This document shows, in pieces, positions 63,786 to 64,000 of a stretch of DNA of 64,000 nt. The notes under the pieces are model-generated. The model did not search any database and was not told the DNA's origin. It saw only the letters and a list, made by a program, of their open reading frames with translations. The stretch covers positions 154,756 to 218,755 of the forward strand of contig JAFKEE010000027.1 of NCBI GenBank assembly GCA_017307505.1, read 5' to 3'. This stretch comes from Acidobacteriota bacterium (lineage in GTDB: Bacteria; Acidobacteriota; Terriglobia; Bryobacterales; Bryobacteraceae). The first letter of the stretch is position 1. Every line of letters starts with the position of its first letter. A program made the translations under genes and the position numbers.

Positions 63786-64000
63786 TCAACCTGGAACCCC
63801 TTGCGTGTCATCCTGGACCACCAGCACGGGCACTCCCACTGCGTGCCGGACCTCGTTGATCGTCGCTCCGAAGACGAGGTCCTTCAGACCCTTATGGCCA
63901 TGGGCGCCCATGACGATGAGGTCGGGTTTGCACTCCCGCGTGAAGCGGACGATGGCCGATTTGGGGTCGGTCGCATGCACGCCCGTGAGCTCGGTTTCGA
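63786..64000 (-). CDS. Universal stress protein (UspA), truncated by the window edge
   Basis: Only the C-terminal 71 codons are inside the window. The end carries the nucleotide-binding and dimer motif LIVMGAHGHKGLKDLVFGATINEVRHAVGVPVLVV, with the G-x2-G-x9-G-(S/T) pattern partly preserved (GAHGHKG and the ATINEVRH region). UspA proteins bind ATP or other ligands and help survival under stress. It is transcribed from beyond the right edge. Confidence 0.9.
   Translation of the reverse strand, partial: ETELTGVHATDPKSAIVRFTRECKPDLIVMGAHGHKGLKDLVFGATINEVRHAVGVPVLVVQDDTQGVPG

Overview
The window looks like a piece of the chromosome of an acidobacterium of the Solibacter/Bryobacter type. It is GC-rich and densely packed. 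It carries a PadR regulator next to an 'acidobacterial duplicated orphan permease' (ADOP), a CHRD protein ending in a domain of the Solibacter-type TIGR03437 kind, several CRTAC1/ASPIC-UnbV proteins and a GH95 fucosidase. The taxonomic call is inference from gene content. No rRNA, tRNA, CRISPR array, phage or insertion sequence was seen.

Left part (1-22 kb): a truncated gene and a GT39-type membrane glycosyltransferase come first, then two tandem Flp pilin genes with almost identical mature sequences. A LarA-like protein and a hypothetical gene follow. Next is a minus-strand run cydA-cydB-dsbA-like-M28 peptidase, which would be a bd-type quinol oxidase linked to envelope thiol and peptidase functions. 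A small zinc-ribbon/TPR protein and a CpaE/TadZ-like ATPase lie next to it. A translationally coupled efflux operon (TolC, adaptor, RND pump, DUF2892) is divergent from an OsmC protein across a perfect palindrome. An ECF sigma/anti-sigma pair, the PadR gene with an inverted repeat at its start codon, and the large ADOP permease complete this part.

Centre (22-46 kb): the most striking region is the minus-strand operon at 23.0-29.3 kb. It encodes a 10-haem OmcA/MtrC-like protein, a 10-haem MtrA/DmsE-like protein, a probable outer-membrane beta-barrel (MtrB/PioB-like) and a tetra-domain monohaem-type cytochrome c. This is the composition of a porin-cytochrome conduit that moves electrons across the outer membrane. 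An intrinsic terminator-like hairpin separates the first two genes. A glycosyltransferase, GH95 fucosidase, zinc-ribbon/PspC protein, M14 carboxypeptidase and CHRD protein follow. A second cytochrome-bearing operon (38-46.5 kb) then joins two FG-GAP/ASPIC-UnbV proteins around a membrane-anchored pentahaem-TPR fusion. Together the window holds 29 CXXCH haem c motifs.

Right part (46.5-64 kb): behind a REP-like inverted repeat and a strong terminator lies a tightly overlapping plus-strand cluster: DUF4159, a VWA/GATase-like membrane protein, a caspase/legumain-like secreted peptidase, a TPR-peptidase MA protein, MoxR ATPase, DUF58, a BatA-like protein and a 1234-residue Gln-rich DUF4175-like protein. 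This is an expanded MoxR/Bat-type envelope module with two peptidase-like members. The window ends with a minus-strand secreted matrixin-like protease coupled to a small secreted protein, and a truncated universal stress protein.
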